From the NCBI GenBank assembly GCA_047967505.1, contig CM106540.1: 64,000 nucleotides of DNA. One strand, given 5' to 3'. Positions 31,195 to 42,316 of this stretch are shown here, one piece after another. This DNA comes from Dipteris shenzhenensis. Its lineage: Eukaryota; Polypodiophyta; Polypodiopsida; Gleicheniales. A program made the translations under genes and the position numbers. Positions within the stretch are counted from its first letter, which is position 1; every line of letters starts with the position of its first letter. Below the pieces are notes generated by a model, which saw nothing but the letters and a program-made list of their open reading frames with translations, was not told the DNA's origin and searched no databases.

Positions 31195-33470
31195 CAAATT
31201 CTCCTCTCCCCTCTCTCTCGTTCTGCTCCCTCCTCTCCTCTCCCTCTCTCTCTCTCCTCTCTCTCCTTCTGCTCCCCTCCCTCCCTCCCTCCCTCGACCC
31301 CCCGCCCTACCCTCCTCCCCTCCCCTCCCTTCCCCTCTCTCCATCGCCAAAACCCCTCCCTTGCCTACGCCGCCAAAACCCCTCCCTCCCTCGACCCCCA
31401 GCCCTCCCCTCCTCCCCTCCCTTCCCCTCCCCTCCCCTCCCTCTGCTGCCAAAACCCCTCTTCCCCCTCCCCTCCCCTCCCCTCCCGCTCCCCCCCTCCC
31501 CTTCCCCCTCTACACCCCCCCTTCCCCCTCCCCCTCCCGCTCCCCCCCTCCCCTTCCCCCTCTGCTCTCCCCGTCCCACCCCCTTCCCCCTCCATCCCCC
31601 CGTCCCACCCCCTTCCCCCTCCACCCCCCCACCCCCCCTTCCCTAGGGCTGGCGGCTGTGGCCGCCAGCCCCCCCTCCCCCCTTTCCCCCCCCCGTCCCA
31701 CCCCCTTCCCCCTCTGCTCTCCCCATCCCACCCCCTTCCCCCTCCATCCCCCCTCCCCCTTACCCCCTTTCCCCTGCGCCAGCCCCCCACCCTTACCCGC
31801 TTTCCCCTGTGCCTCCCCCTCGTCCCACCCCCTTCCTCTGCCCTTCCCCCCCGCCCCCCTCCCCCCTTCCCCTGAGTTGCGGCTGTGGTTGCCAGCCCCC
31901 CCCTCCCCCCTTTCCCGACCCACTCCCTGCCCCGTCTGACCCCCTTCCCCCTCCACCCCCCCTTCCCCCACCCCCCTTGCACCCCCTTCCCCCTCCCGCC
32001 CCTTCACCCCCGTCCCCCCCTCCACGGGCTGGCGACTGTGGCTGCCAGCTGTTCCCCCCCTCTCGCACCCCCTTGCACCCCCCCTCTCGCACCCCCTTCC
32101 CCCTCCCTTGCCCCCTCTCCCCTTCACACCCGCCCCCCCTCCACGGGCTGGCGATCGCGGCCGCCAACCCTTCCCCCCCTCTCGCACCCCCTTGCACCCC
32201 CCCTCTCACACCCCCTTCCTCCCACCCCCTTCCCCCTCCCCCGCCCCCCCTTCCCCGCCCCCTCTCCCCCCCCTCCCCCCTTCCCCGGGCTGGTAGCCGC
32301 GGCCGCCAGCCCCCCAGCCCCCCCTCTTAGCCCTCCCCCCCCTCTTCCCCACCCCCCTTCCCCCGGGCGCCCTCTCCCCCCCCTTCCCCTGGGCTGGCAA
32401 CCGTGGCCGCCATCCCTTCCCCCCCCTCTTGCACCCCCTCGCACCCCCCTCTCGCACCCCCTTCCTCCCACCCCCTTCCCCCTCCCCCGCCCCCCCTTCC
32501 CCGCCCCCTCTCCCCCCCCTCTCGCACCCCCTGGCACCCCCCCCTCTCGCACCCCCTTCCTACCACCCCCTTCCCCCTCCCCCGCCCCCCCTTCCTCGCC
32601 CCCTCTCCCCCCCCCTCCCCCCTTCCCCTGGGCTGGCGGCCGCGGCCGCCAGCCCCCCAGCCCCCCCCTGTCAGCCCTCCCCCCCCTCTTCCCCACCCCC
32701 CCTTCCCTCAGGCTGGCGGCCGTAGCCGCCAGCCCCTCCCACCCCCTTCCCCCTCCCCCCCTTCACCCCCGCCCCTCCCCCTCCCCGCCCCCTCTCCCCC
32801 CTCCCTCCCCCCTTCCCCCGAGTTGGTGGCTGCGGCCGCCAGCCCCCCAGCCCCCCCCTCTCAGCCCTTCCCCCCCCCCTCTTTCCCCACCCCCCCTTCC
32901 CCCCCCCTTCCCCTGGGCTGGCGGCTGCGGCTGCCAGCCCCTCCCACCCCCTTCCCCCTCCCCCCCCTTCACCCCCGCCCCCCCCCTTCCACACTCCCCC
33001 CTTCCCCCCCTCCCCGCTGCCAGCCCCCCCTCCCCCCTTCCCCGCCCCCCCTTCCCTGCCCCCTCTCCCCCCCCTCTCACACCCCCTCGCACCCCCCCTC
33101 TCGCACCCCCTCCCCCGCCCCCCCTTCCCCGCCCCCCCTCCCCCCCGCTCCCCCCTTCCCTCGAGCTGGTGGCCATGGCCGCCAGCCCCTCCCACCCCCT
33201 TCCCCCTCCCCCCCCTTCACCCCCGCCCCCCCCCTTCCCCACTCCCCCCTTCCCCCCCTCCCCACCGCCAGCCCCCCCCTCCCCCCTTTCCCCTCGCCAG
33301 TCCCCCCCCCCCCTCCTCCCCTTCCGCCAGCCCCTCCCCCCTCTCCCCCCTTCCCCCTCCCCCCTTCCCCCCTCCTTTCCCCCCTCTACTCCACCCCCGC
33401 CTCTCCCTACCTTCCTCCTCCCTTCCCTCCAGCCCCTCCATCCTCTTCTTCTCCTCCCCTCAACCTTTCT
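31195..33470. repeat. C-rich (CCCCTTC)n array with 24-bp GC palindromes
   Basis: 2.3 kb nearly lacking purines on the plus strand, built from 'ccccttccccctcccc' and 'ctcgcacccc' words. At least eleven palindromic islands based on the arm GGCTGGCGGCCG interrupt it: about 31646, 31873, 32026, 32145, 32287, 32390, 32631, 32711, 32820, 32919 and 33163. The one at 32631-32654 is a perfect 24-bp palindrome. The minus strand is a potential G-quadruplex former. Frames of up to 538 codons are proline-rich artefacts. Confidence 0.85.
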
Positions 33471-33700
33471 CTCTCTAGTTCCTCTCTCTTCAAATTTTTA
33501 AAAAGAAATCTAGATATAGAATTAATCAAAAAAATTTGCAAGTACCTGGAAAAAGTTTGTAAGTTTGCTCTTTCTTGATTTCTTGCTCTTCCTTCCTTGC
33601 TCTCTTGATCGTCCTTGCTTTCTTGCTTCAATGAATGAAATGACAGGAGAATGAATGAAGAAGGAAGACTATATATAAGAAAAATTAGGTTTTCCTCCTC
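33471..33700. other. Right flank of the array; TATA-like box on the minus strand
   Basis: 'tttttaaaaag', 'cctggaaaaagt', 'cttgctct' and 'tatatataagaaaaa' (33670-33684) parallel the left flank at 30820-30960, suggesting the array unit or its flank was duplicated. On the minus strand the TATA reads TATATATA and points into the array. Confidence 0.45.
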
Positions 33701-34080
33701 CTCTCCTATTGGCTTTCCATTCCTCCCCTCTCTCCTATTGGCTTTTCATTTATCCCCTCTCCCATTGGCTCCCATTACTCCCCCTCTCCCATTGGACCCC
33801 CATCCCTCATCCCAATCTTCCATTAGCCCTCCCCCCATCCATCCATTTCTTCTTCCTCCCCATTGCCACCAATCCCATCCCACATTTCCACCACGTCCCA
33901 TACTCCTCCCATTTCCCAAAATCCCATATTTCCCCATCTCACCCTCCTCTTTTTCATCCCCTATTAACTCCCTCACTCATTTCACTCCCTTGTTATCCTA
34001 CTCCCCTATTACCTTCCCCTCTCCCATTCCATTCTTCCCTCCCCACTCTCACTTCCACTTCCCATTACTCACTTGCCATT
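33701..34080. repeat. Pyrimidine-rich minisatellite with inverted CCAAT words
   Basis: 'ctcctattggctttccatt', 'ctcctattggcttttcatt', 'tcccattggctcccatt' and 'tcccattggacccccat' give four ATTGG (CCAAT on the minus strand) within 33705-33805. These lie just upstream, on the minus strand, of the TATA at 33670-33677. Confidence 0.6.
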
Positions 34081-34487
34081 TGAAAACTATTAATATATTA
34101 TTATACTATTTTTTATACTTATTATTATACACCCCTATTACTTCCCTCTCCCATTCCACTCCTCCCTCCTCACTTCCACTTCTACTTCCCATTACTCACT
34201 TGCTATACACATTTGCAAACTATTAATATATTATTATATGATTTTTTATACTATTTGCAAACTTACATGTGGGCAAAATCACAGGTGTCAAAGCGATCCT
34301 ATTGTGGTCATACAACAACTGTGCTTTTATTCAAGGGCATATTTATCCTCATCAACAAGCTTATTTACTCAAGGTATGAAGTGCATAATTTGTGTACTAG
34401 GTGTTTACTTTGTTGTATCAAAATTGTTTGTCACACACACACACATATACACATACCGAGAATTTTCTAATATTATCACATCTACAT
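34081..34487. other. AT-rich spacer with duplicated 'tattaatatattattata' and short (CA)n
   Basis: The ~100-bp segment ending 'gcaaactattaatatattat' occurs at 34075-34130 and 34213-34260. A (CA)7 lies at 34432-34450. No gene. Confidence 0.5.
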
Positions 34488-37400
34488 TTCTCCGATGGGC
34501 ACAAAACTTTGTACACGCCTCAATCTAGGTCTTATTTACTTGCATACAAAGTGTTGCACCCATCCCATAAGTACTTGTTCGGATAACATACCTCCAAACG
34601 TATTTTATGACGATTGTGCATAACACTAGGAACAAAATGGTGTATCATGTGAGATCGACTATGCAAAGCATATCCAATGGACATAAGACTTTGCACGTTT
34701 CTCAACCTAGGCAGTATTGACTTGTGTGCAAAGTGGCATCCCCATCCGATAAGTACTTGTTTGAAAAATACACCTACGATCGTGTTTTTTGACCGTTGTA
34801 TATGACACCAAGGCCAAAAACGGTATTTAATACTCAATCTACCATGTAAATCATATCCGATGGGCACAATACTTTGCACATGCCTCAAAAGAGGTGGTAT
34901 GGTATTCCATGCAAAGTGGAACGCCCATTCAATAAGTACTTTTTAGAATATCACACCTAGGACCATGTTTTTTATTCATTGTTTTCCATGACACTAAGGC
35001 AAAAACGCTAATTTATGCTTAATCGACAATCCAACGCATATGCGATCATCACACTACTTTTCACACATCTCAACCTAGGTATTATTGACTTACATGCAAA
35101 GTGGCATGCCCATCCCATAAGTACTTAGTCGAATAACACATCTAGGACTGCGTTTTTTGACGATTGTGCATGACACTAAGGCCAAAACAGTGTTTAATGC
35201 TTGATCGACAATGCAAAGCATATAAGATGGGCACAATACTTTGCACACACCTTCAACTAGGTGTAATTGACTTACATGCAAAGTGGCACGCCCATCCCAT
35301 AAGTGCTTGATTGGATAACATACCTAGCAGCATGTTCTTTTATGGATGTGCATGACACTAGAGTAAAAATAGTATTTAATGCTCGATCGACCATGCAAAG
35401 GATATCCGATGGGCACAACACTTTTCATACGCCTCAACCTAGGTGGTATTAAAATGTTCTCAAAGAGGCACACCCATCCGATAAGTACTTGGTCAGATAA
35501 CACACCTTTGGGCATGTTTTTTTCGGATGTCCATATCACTAGGGAAAAATGGTGTACAATGCGTGATCGACCATGCAAAGCATATCCGATGGTGACAATA
35601 CTTTGCACGCACCTCAATGTAGTTGAAATGGACTTGCTTGCAAAGTGGAGCCCCCATCCGATAAGTACTTGTTTGAATAACACACATAGGACCGTGTTTT
35701 TTCATGGTTATGCATGACACTAAGGCAAAAATGGTGTTTTATGCTTGATCGACAATGCAAAGCATATCCGATGGGCACAATACTTTGCACACACCTTCAA
35801 CTAGGTGGAATCGACTTACATGCAAAGTGGCACGCCCATCCCATAAGTGCTTGATCGGATAACATACCTAGCAGTGTGTTTTTTTCGGATGTGCATGACA
35901 CTAGAGCAAAAATAGTATTTAATGCTCGATCGACCATGCAAAGGATATCCGATGGGCACAACACTTTTCATACGCCTCAACCTAGGTGGTATTGAAATGT
36001 TCTCAAAGAGGCACACCCATTCGATAAGTACTTGGTCAGATAACACACCTAAGGGCGTGTTTTTTTGCGGATGTGCATATCACTAGGGAAAAAATGGTGT
36101 ATAATGCATGATCGACCATGCAAAGCATATCCGATGGTGACAACACTTTGTACACATCTCAACCTAGTTGAAACAGACTTGCGTGCAAACTGGAGCTCCC
36201 ATCTGATAAGTACTTATTTGAATAACACACCTAGGACCGTGTTTTTTCATGGTTGTGCATGACACTAAGGCAAAAACGGTGTTTTATGCTTGATCGACAA
36301 TGCAAAGCATATCCGATGGGCACAATACTTTGCACACACCTTAAACTATGTGGAATCTACTTACATGCAAAGTGGCACGCCCATCCCATAAGTGCTTGAT
36401 CGGATAACATACCTAGTAGCGTGTTTTTTTACGGATGTGCATGACACTAGAGCAAAAATAGTATTTAATGCTCGATCGACCATGCAAAGGATATTCGATG
36501 GGCATAACACTTTTCTTACATTTCAACCTAGGTGGTATTGAAATGTCCTCAAAGAGGCACACCCATCCGATAAGTACTTGGTCAGATAACACACCTAAGG
36601 GCATGTTTTTTTCCGGATGTGCATATCACTAGGGAAAAAATGGTGTATAATGCGTGATCGACCATGCAAAGCATATCCGATGGTGACAATACTTTGCATG
36701 AATCTCAATGTAGTTGAAATGGACTTGCGTGAAAAGTGGAGCCCCCATCTGATAAGTACTAGTTTGAATAACACACCTAGGACCGTGTTTTTATATGGTT
36801 GTGCATGACACAAAGGCAAAAACGGTGTTTTATGCTTGATTGACAATGCAAAGCATATCCGATGGGCACAATACTTTGCACACACCTTCAACTAGGTGTA
36901 ATTGACTTACATACAAAGTGGAATTCCCATCGCATAAGTACTTGATCGGATAACACACCTAGCAGCGTGGTTTTTTTACGGATGTGCATGACACTAAGGC
37001 AAAAATGGTATTTAATGCTCGATCGACCATGCAAAGCATATCCGATGGGCACAATACCTTTACTACACCTTAACCTAGGTGTTATTGAAATGTTCTCAAA
37101 GAGGCACACCCATCCGATAAGTACTTGGTCAGATAACATACCTAAGGGCATGTTTTTTTGTGGATGTGCATACCACTACGGGAAAAACGTTGTATAATGC
37201 GTAATCGACCATGGAGATCATATCCGATGGTGACAATACTTTGCAAGCATCTCAACCTAGTTGAAACGGACTTGCGTGCAAACTGGAGCCCCCATCCGAT
37301 AAGTACTTGTTTGATTAACACACTTAGGACCGTGTTTTTTCATGGTTGTGCATGACACTAAGGCAAAAACGGTGTTTTATGCTTGATCGACAATGCAAAG

Positions 37401-40400
37401 CATATCCGATGGGCACAATACTTTGCACACACATTCAACTAGGTGGAATAGACTTACATGCAAAGTGGCACACACATCACATAAGTGCTTGATTGGATAA
37501 CATACCTAGCAGCGTGTTTTTATACAGATGTGCATGACACTAGAGCAAAAATAGTATTTAATGCTCGATCGACCATGCAAAGGATATCCGATGGGCACAA
37601 CACTTTTTGTATGCCTCAACCTAGGTGGTATTGAAATTTTCTCAAAGAGGCACACCCATCCGATAAGTACTCAAGTTAGATAACACACCTAAGGGCGTGT
37701 TTTTTTACGGATGTGCATATCACTAGGGAAAAAATGGTGTATAATGCGTGATCGACCATGCAAAGCATATGCGATGGTGAAAATACTTTGCATGCATCTC
37801 AATGTAGTTGAAACGGACTTGCGTGCAAAGTGGAGCCCCCATCTTATAAGTCCTAGTTTGAATAACACACCTAGGACCGTGTTTTTATATGGTTGTGCAT
37901 GACACAAAGGCAAAAACAGTGTTTTATGCTTGATCGACAATGCAAAGCATATCCGATGGGCACAATACTTTGCACACACCTTCAAATAGGTGTAATTGAC
38001 TTACATGCAAAGTGGCATTCCCATCGCATAAGTACTTGATTGGATAACACACATAGCAGCGTGTTTTTTTTCCGGATGTGCATGACACTAAGGCAAAAAT
38101 GGTATTTAATGCTCGATCGACCATGCAAAGCATATCCGATGGGCACAATACCTTTCCTATACCTTAACCTAGGTGGTATTGAAATGTTCTCAAAGAGGCA
38201 CACCCATCCGATAAGTACTTGGTGAGATAACATACCTAAGGGCATGTTTTTTTGCGGATGTGCATACCACTACGGGAAAAACGTTGTATAATGCGTAATT
38301 GACCATGCAGATCATATCTGATGGTGACAATACTTTGCACGCATCTCAACCTAGTTGAAACGGACTTGCGTGCAAACTGGAGCCCCCATCCGATAAGTAC
38401 TTGTTTGATTAACACACTTAGCACCGTGTTTTTTCATGGTTGTGCATGACACTAAGGCAAAAATGGTGTTTTATGCTTGATCGACAATGCAAAGCATATC
38501 CGATGGGCACAATACTTTGCACACACATTCAACTAGGTGGAATTGACTTACATGCAAAGTGGCACACACATCACATAAGTGCTTGATTGGATAACATACC
38601 TAGCAGCGTGTTTTTATACAGATGTGCATGACACTAGAGCAAAAATAGTATTTAATGCTTGATCGACCATGCAAAGGATATCCGATGGGCACAAAACTTT
38701 TTGTATGCCTCAAACTAGGTGGTATTGAAATGTTCTCAAAGAGGCACAGCCATCTGATAAGTACTTGGTCAGATAACACACCTAAGGGCGTGTTTTTTTG
38801 CGGATGTGCATATCACTAGGGAAAAAATGGTGTATAATGCATGATCGACCATGCAAAGCATATCCGATGGTGACAATACTTTGCATGCTACTCAACGTAG
38901 TTAAAACGGACTTGAGTGCAAAGTGGAGCCCCCATCCGATAAGTACTTATTTGAATAACACACCTACGGCCGTGTTTTTTCATGGTTGTGCATGACACTA
39001 AGGCAAAAACGGTGTTTTATGCTTGATCGACAATGCAAAGCATATCCAATGGGCACAATACTTTACACAAACCTTAAACTAGGTGGAATTGACTTGCATG
39101 CAAAGTGGCACGCCCATCGCATAAGTGCTTGATCGGATAACACACCTAGTAGCGTGTTTTTTTACGGATGTGCATGACACGAGCAAAAATAGTATTTAAT
39201 GCTCGATCGACCATGCAAAGCATATCTGATGGGCACAATACTTTTTGTACACCTCAACCTAGGTAGTAATTGAATGTTCTCAAAGAGGCACACCCATCCG
39301 ATAAGTACTTGGTCAGATAACATACCTAAGGGCGTGTTCTTTTGCGGATGTGCATACCACTAGGGAAAAAATGGTGTATAATTCGTGATCGACCATGCAA
39401 ATCATATCCGATGGTGACAATACTTTGCACACACCTCAAGGTAGTTCAAACGGACATGGGTGCAAAGTGGATCCCCCATCCGATAAGTACTTGTTTGAAT
39501 AACACACCTAGGACCGTGTTTTTTCATGGTTGTCCGTGACACTAAGGCAAAAATGGTGTTTTATTCTTGATCGACAATGCAAAGCATATCCGATGGGCAC
39601 AATACTTTGCACACACCTTTAAATAGGTGGAATTGACTTACATGCAAGGTGGCACGCCCATCCCATAAGTGTTTGATCGGATAACATACCTAGCAGCGTG
39701 TTTTTTTACGGATGTGCATGACACTAGAGCAAAAATAGTATTTAATGCTCGATCGACCATGCAAAGGATATCCGATGGGCACAACACTTTTCGTACACCT
39801 CAACCTAGGTGGTATTGAAATTTTCTCAATGAGGCACACCCATCTGATAAGTACTTGGTCAGATAACACACCTAATGGCGTGCTTTTTTGCAGATGTCTA
39901 TATCACTAGGGAAAAAATGGTGTATAATGCGTGATCGACCATGCAAAGCATATCCGATGGTGACAATACTTTGCAGCACCTCAACATAGTTGAAACAGAC
40001 TTGCGTGCAAAGTGGAGCCCCCATCCAATAAGTACTTATTTGAATAACACACCTACGGTCATGTTTTTATCTCGTTTTTATATGGTTGTGCATGACACAA
40101 AGGCAAAAACGGTGTTTTATGCTTGATCGACAATGCAAAGCATATCCGATGGGCACAATACTTTGCACACACCTTCAACCAGGTGAAATTGACTTACATG
40201 CAAAGTGGCATTCCCATCACATAAGTACTTGATCAGATAACACACCTAGCAGCGTGTTTTTTTACAGATGTGCATGACACTAAGGCAAAAATGGTATTTC
40301 ATGCTCGATCGACCATGCAAAGCATATCCGATGGGCACAATACTTTTTCTATACCTTAAGCTAGGTGATATTGAAATGTTCTCAAAGAGGCACACCCATC

Positions 40401-40725
40401 CGATAAGTACTTGGTCAGATAACATACCTAAGGGCGTGTTCTTTTGCGGATGTGCATACCACTAGGGGAAAAACGGTGTATAATGCGTGATCGACCATGC
40501 AAATCATATTTGATGGCGACAATACTTTGCACACACCTCAAGGTAGTTGAAATGGACATGGGTGCAAAGTGGAGCCCCCATCCGATAAGTACTTATTTGA
40601 ATAACACACCTACGGCCGTGTTTTTATATGGTTGTGCATGACACTAAGGCAAAAACGGTGTTTTATGGAAGGATAACTTGGCATGTCCATCTGATGAGTA
40701 CTTGATCGGATAACTTCTCCCACCA
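34488..40725. repeat. 180-bp satellite array with trimeric (~545 bp) higher-order repeats
   Basis: Tandem monomers of about 177-185 bp share 'gataagtactt', 'gtgcatgacacta.(g/a)gc', 'atgc(t/g).gatcgac.atgcaaagcatatccgatgg' and 'caatactttgcaca'. From about 35300 three monomer types alternate in fixed order A-B-C. Type A has 'ttggtcagataacacaccta'. Type B has 'ttgtttgaataacacaccta'. Type C has 'cttgatcggataacatacct'. The A-type junction falls at 35480, 36023, 36568, 37112, 37658, 38206, 38754, 39299, 39845 and 40399, a regular ~545-bp period. 34488-35300 is more diverged. Open frames of 60-119 codons recur on both strands but track the repeat and are not treated as genes. Confidence 0.93.
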
Positions 40726-40810
40726 ATAATTTAAGTACTAATTAAAATTTTTAATAAATGAGTAGATTATTAAAAAGAGACTAATATATATGTAATTGTT
40801 GCTACTGCAG

Positions 40811-42316
40811 CTTGCTTGTGAAGGACTGTCACAAAGGAGATGGCTATAGATTTTGTTCCAGGGATGGATGTGATTTTATGTAGCAAAAGAGAAGTAGTTG
40901 CATTTGCTACAATCCATGATAGTGATCCCAATTCAATTTGCCACTTTCGAAGACTTAGCGAAGATAAGGTGGATGTTACTGTATCAAAGATTCTTAGTGC
41001 ACATGTTGAGCTAAAGTATAAATGTGGAGATATGGAAACACTTGGAGATGTTATGCCCTACAATACATCCAACAAATCATTTATAGCATGGGACAAAGAT
41101 GAGACTTATGCAACAGACATTATCAAGATGTCAAAGTGCACCACCTTGGATTTTACTATAGGGGACATTTTACAAATGAGATCATTTGTTGCAAATAAGA
41201 CTGTAGCAGAAGGTGAAGTATTGGGATTTGAACAAGTGGAGCAATGGTCATTTGCATAGATGAGGATTCTAAAAGTCACTGATGATGGTATGGTTGATAA
41301 CATAACATCCTTATGTGATCCCTATTATGAGGTAGGCAAGAATATGAGATGGAGCATGCAATTTTTAAACATGAGAAAGAGGCACGTGGTTTTCAATGAT
41401 AAAGACAAGGTATACTACAATATCAAAGGACCTAAAAAGCGTGCCCATGTGCCAGGCTCTATCACTTTAAATGTGGATGATTTCAATATACTCAATTATA
41501 GAAGTGACATCTTATCCGGAGTGGATGAGTTCATTGGTTCCGAGAAACAAAATGATTTTAGAAGCGAAGCCTTATCTGGGGTGGATGAATTCTTACACAG
41601 TGAGAAGGGCAAAGGTTTCAATAGCGATGTCTTGTCAAGTGTGGATGAGTTCATGCATATTAACAAACCTAGTGTCAATCAAGCTTGTGGATTTGTGAAA
41701 GCCATGCAAGATGTCCCAATGAGTGATGTTCTCTCAGAGTGGAAGAGTTTCAAGGTTCTCAATACTCTCGTAGAATATTGAATTCATTGAATGGTCCTAA
41801 GAGTATGTTAAAAACGAGGATGAGATCAATAGAGGATTATTCAATATTTAACTTTTATTGTGATATTGACAAGGATGCAACGACCAATCATGGATGCTTG
41901 GTTACAAACAAATGTGAGGAGAAGAAGTGCATAAATACAGATAACAATGTGCACGAGGAACAAAAACGGTCATACACATGCATGAGGAGAAAGCGAATCT
42001 AGGTAGATCCACAAAAGCAACCAAAGAGGAAGAGAGTAATGAAGGAGGAGAACATGCTAAATGCATTGGGATATCTATGTTGCAAGCGAAGATGTATGCA
42101 CTTCATTGATCTTGCCGACATCAGGGAATGTAGAGGACACGTGTGGCAAAGAAGAGGAAGCGAAGGAAATGAATACCTTCTCACAAGTCTCTCTTGCTTT
42201 CTTCAGAATGGCAATAAAAGGCTAAGTTCAAGACAAAAGGTAAAACCTCTCGTAAATGGAAAAAGGATTTGCAATAAGGCATATCGCAATATTAATGGAT
42301 TATCCCATGGTACATA
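40811..42316 (+). pseudogene. DUF8039-like N-terminal part of a transposon protein, with SDVLSxVDEF repeats
   Basis: Follows an acceptor-like 'ttgctactgcag' at 40799-40810; ATG at 40840. 'PGMDVILCSKREVVAFATIH', 'VDVTVSKILSAHVEL' and 'METLGDVMPYNTSNKSFIAW' resemble the plant transposon-associated DUF8039 domain (recognised by eye; moderate certainty). After an in-frame TAG (41257-41259) come 'YEVGKNMRWSMQFL' and three to four ~21-residue repeats ('RSDILSGVDEFIGSEKQ', 'RSEALSGVDEFLHSEKGK', 'NSDVLSSVDEFMHINK', 'MSDVLSE|VEEFQ'). The last repeat spans a frameshift at about 41738. The new frame reads on past a TAG at 42000 to 'LVNGKRICNKAYRNINGLS', a typical lead-in to the DUF7869 region. Sequence 5' of 40800 is satellite, so earlier exons may be lost. 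Confidence 0.6.

Noticed and set aside
31885-33501. 538-codon plus-strand open frame (and overlapping long frames on both strands, 31141-33630)
   Set aside because: Made only of P, S, L, A or G, R, E from C-rich minisatellite. Open in several frames at once because TAA/TAG/TGA cannot form in such sequence; no domain or start context.
34532-40641. Recurring 60-119 codon frames on both strands (for example 35379-35717)
   Set aside because: They follow the satellite period, occur on both strands with different lengths, and show no conserved codon pattern; by-products of a repeat poor in stops.
34488-40725. CRISPR-like array
   Set aside because: Units are contiguous ~180-bp tandem monomers with no unique spacers, in a eukaryotic context.
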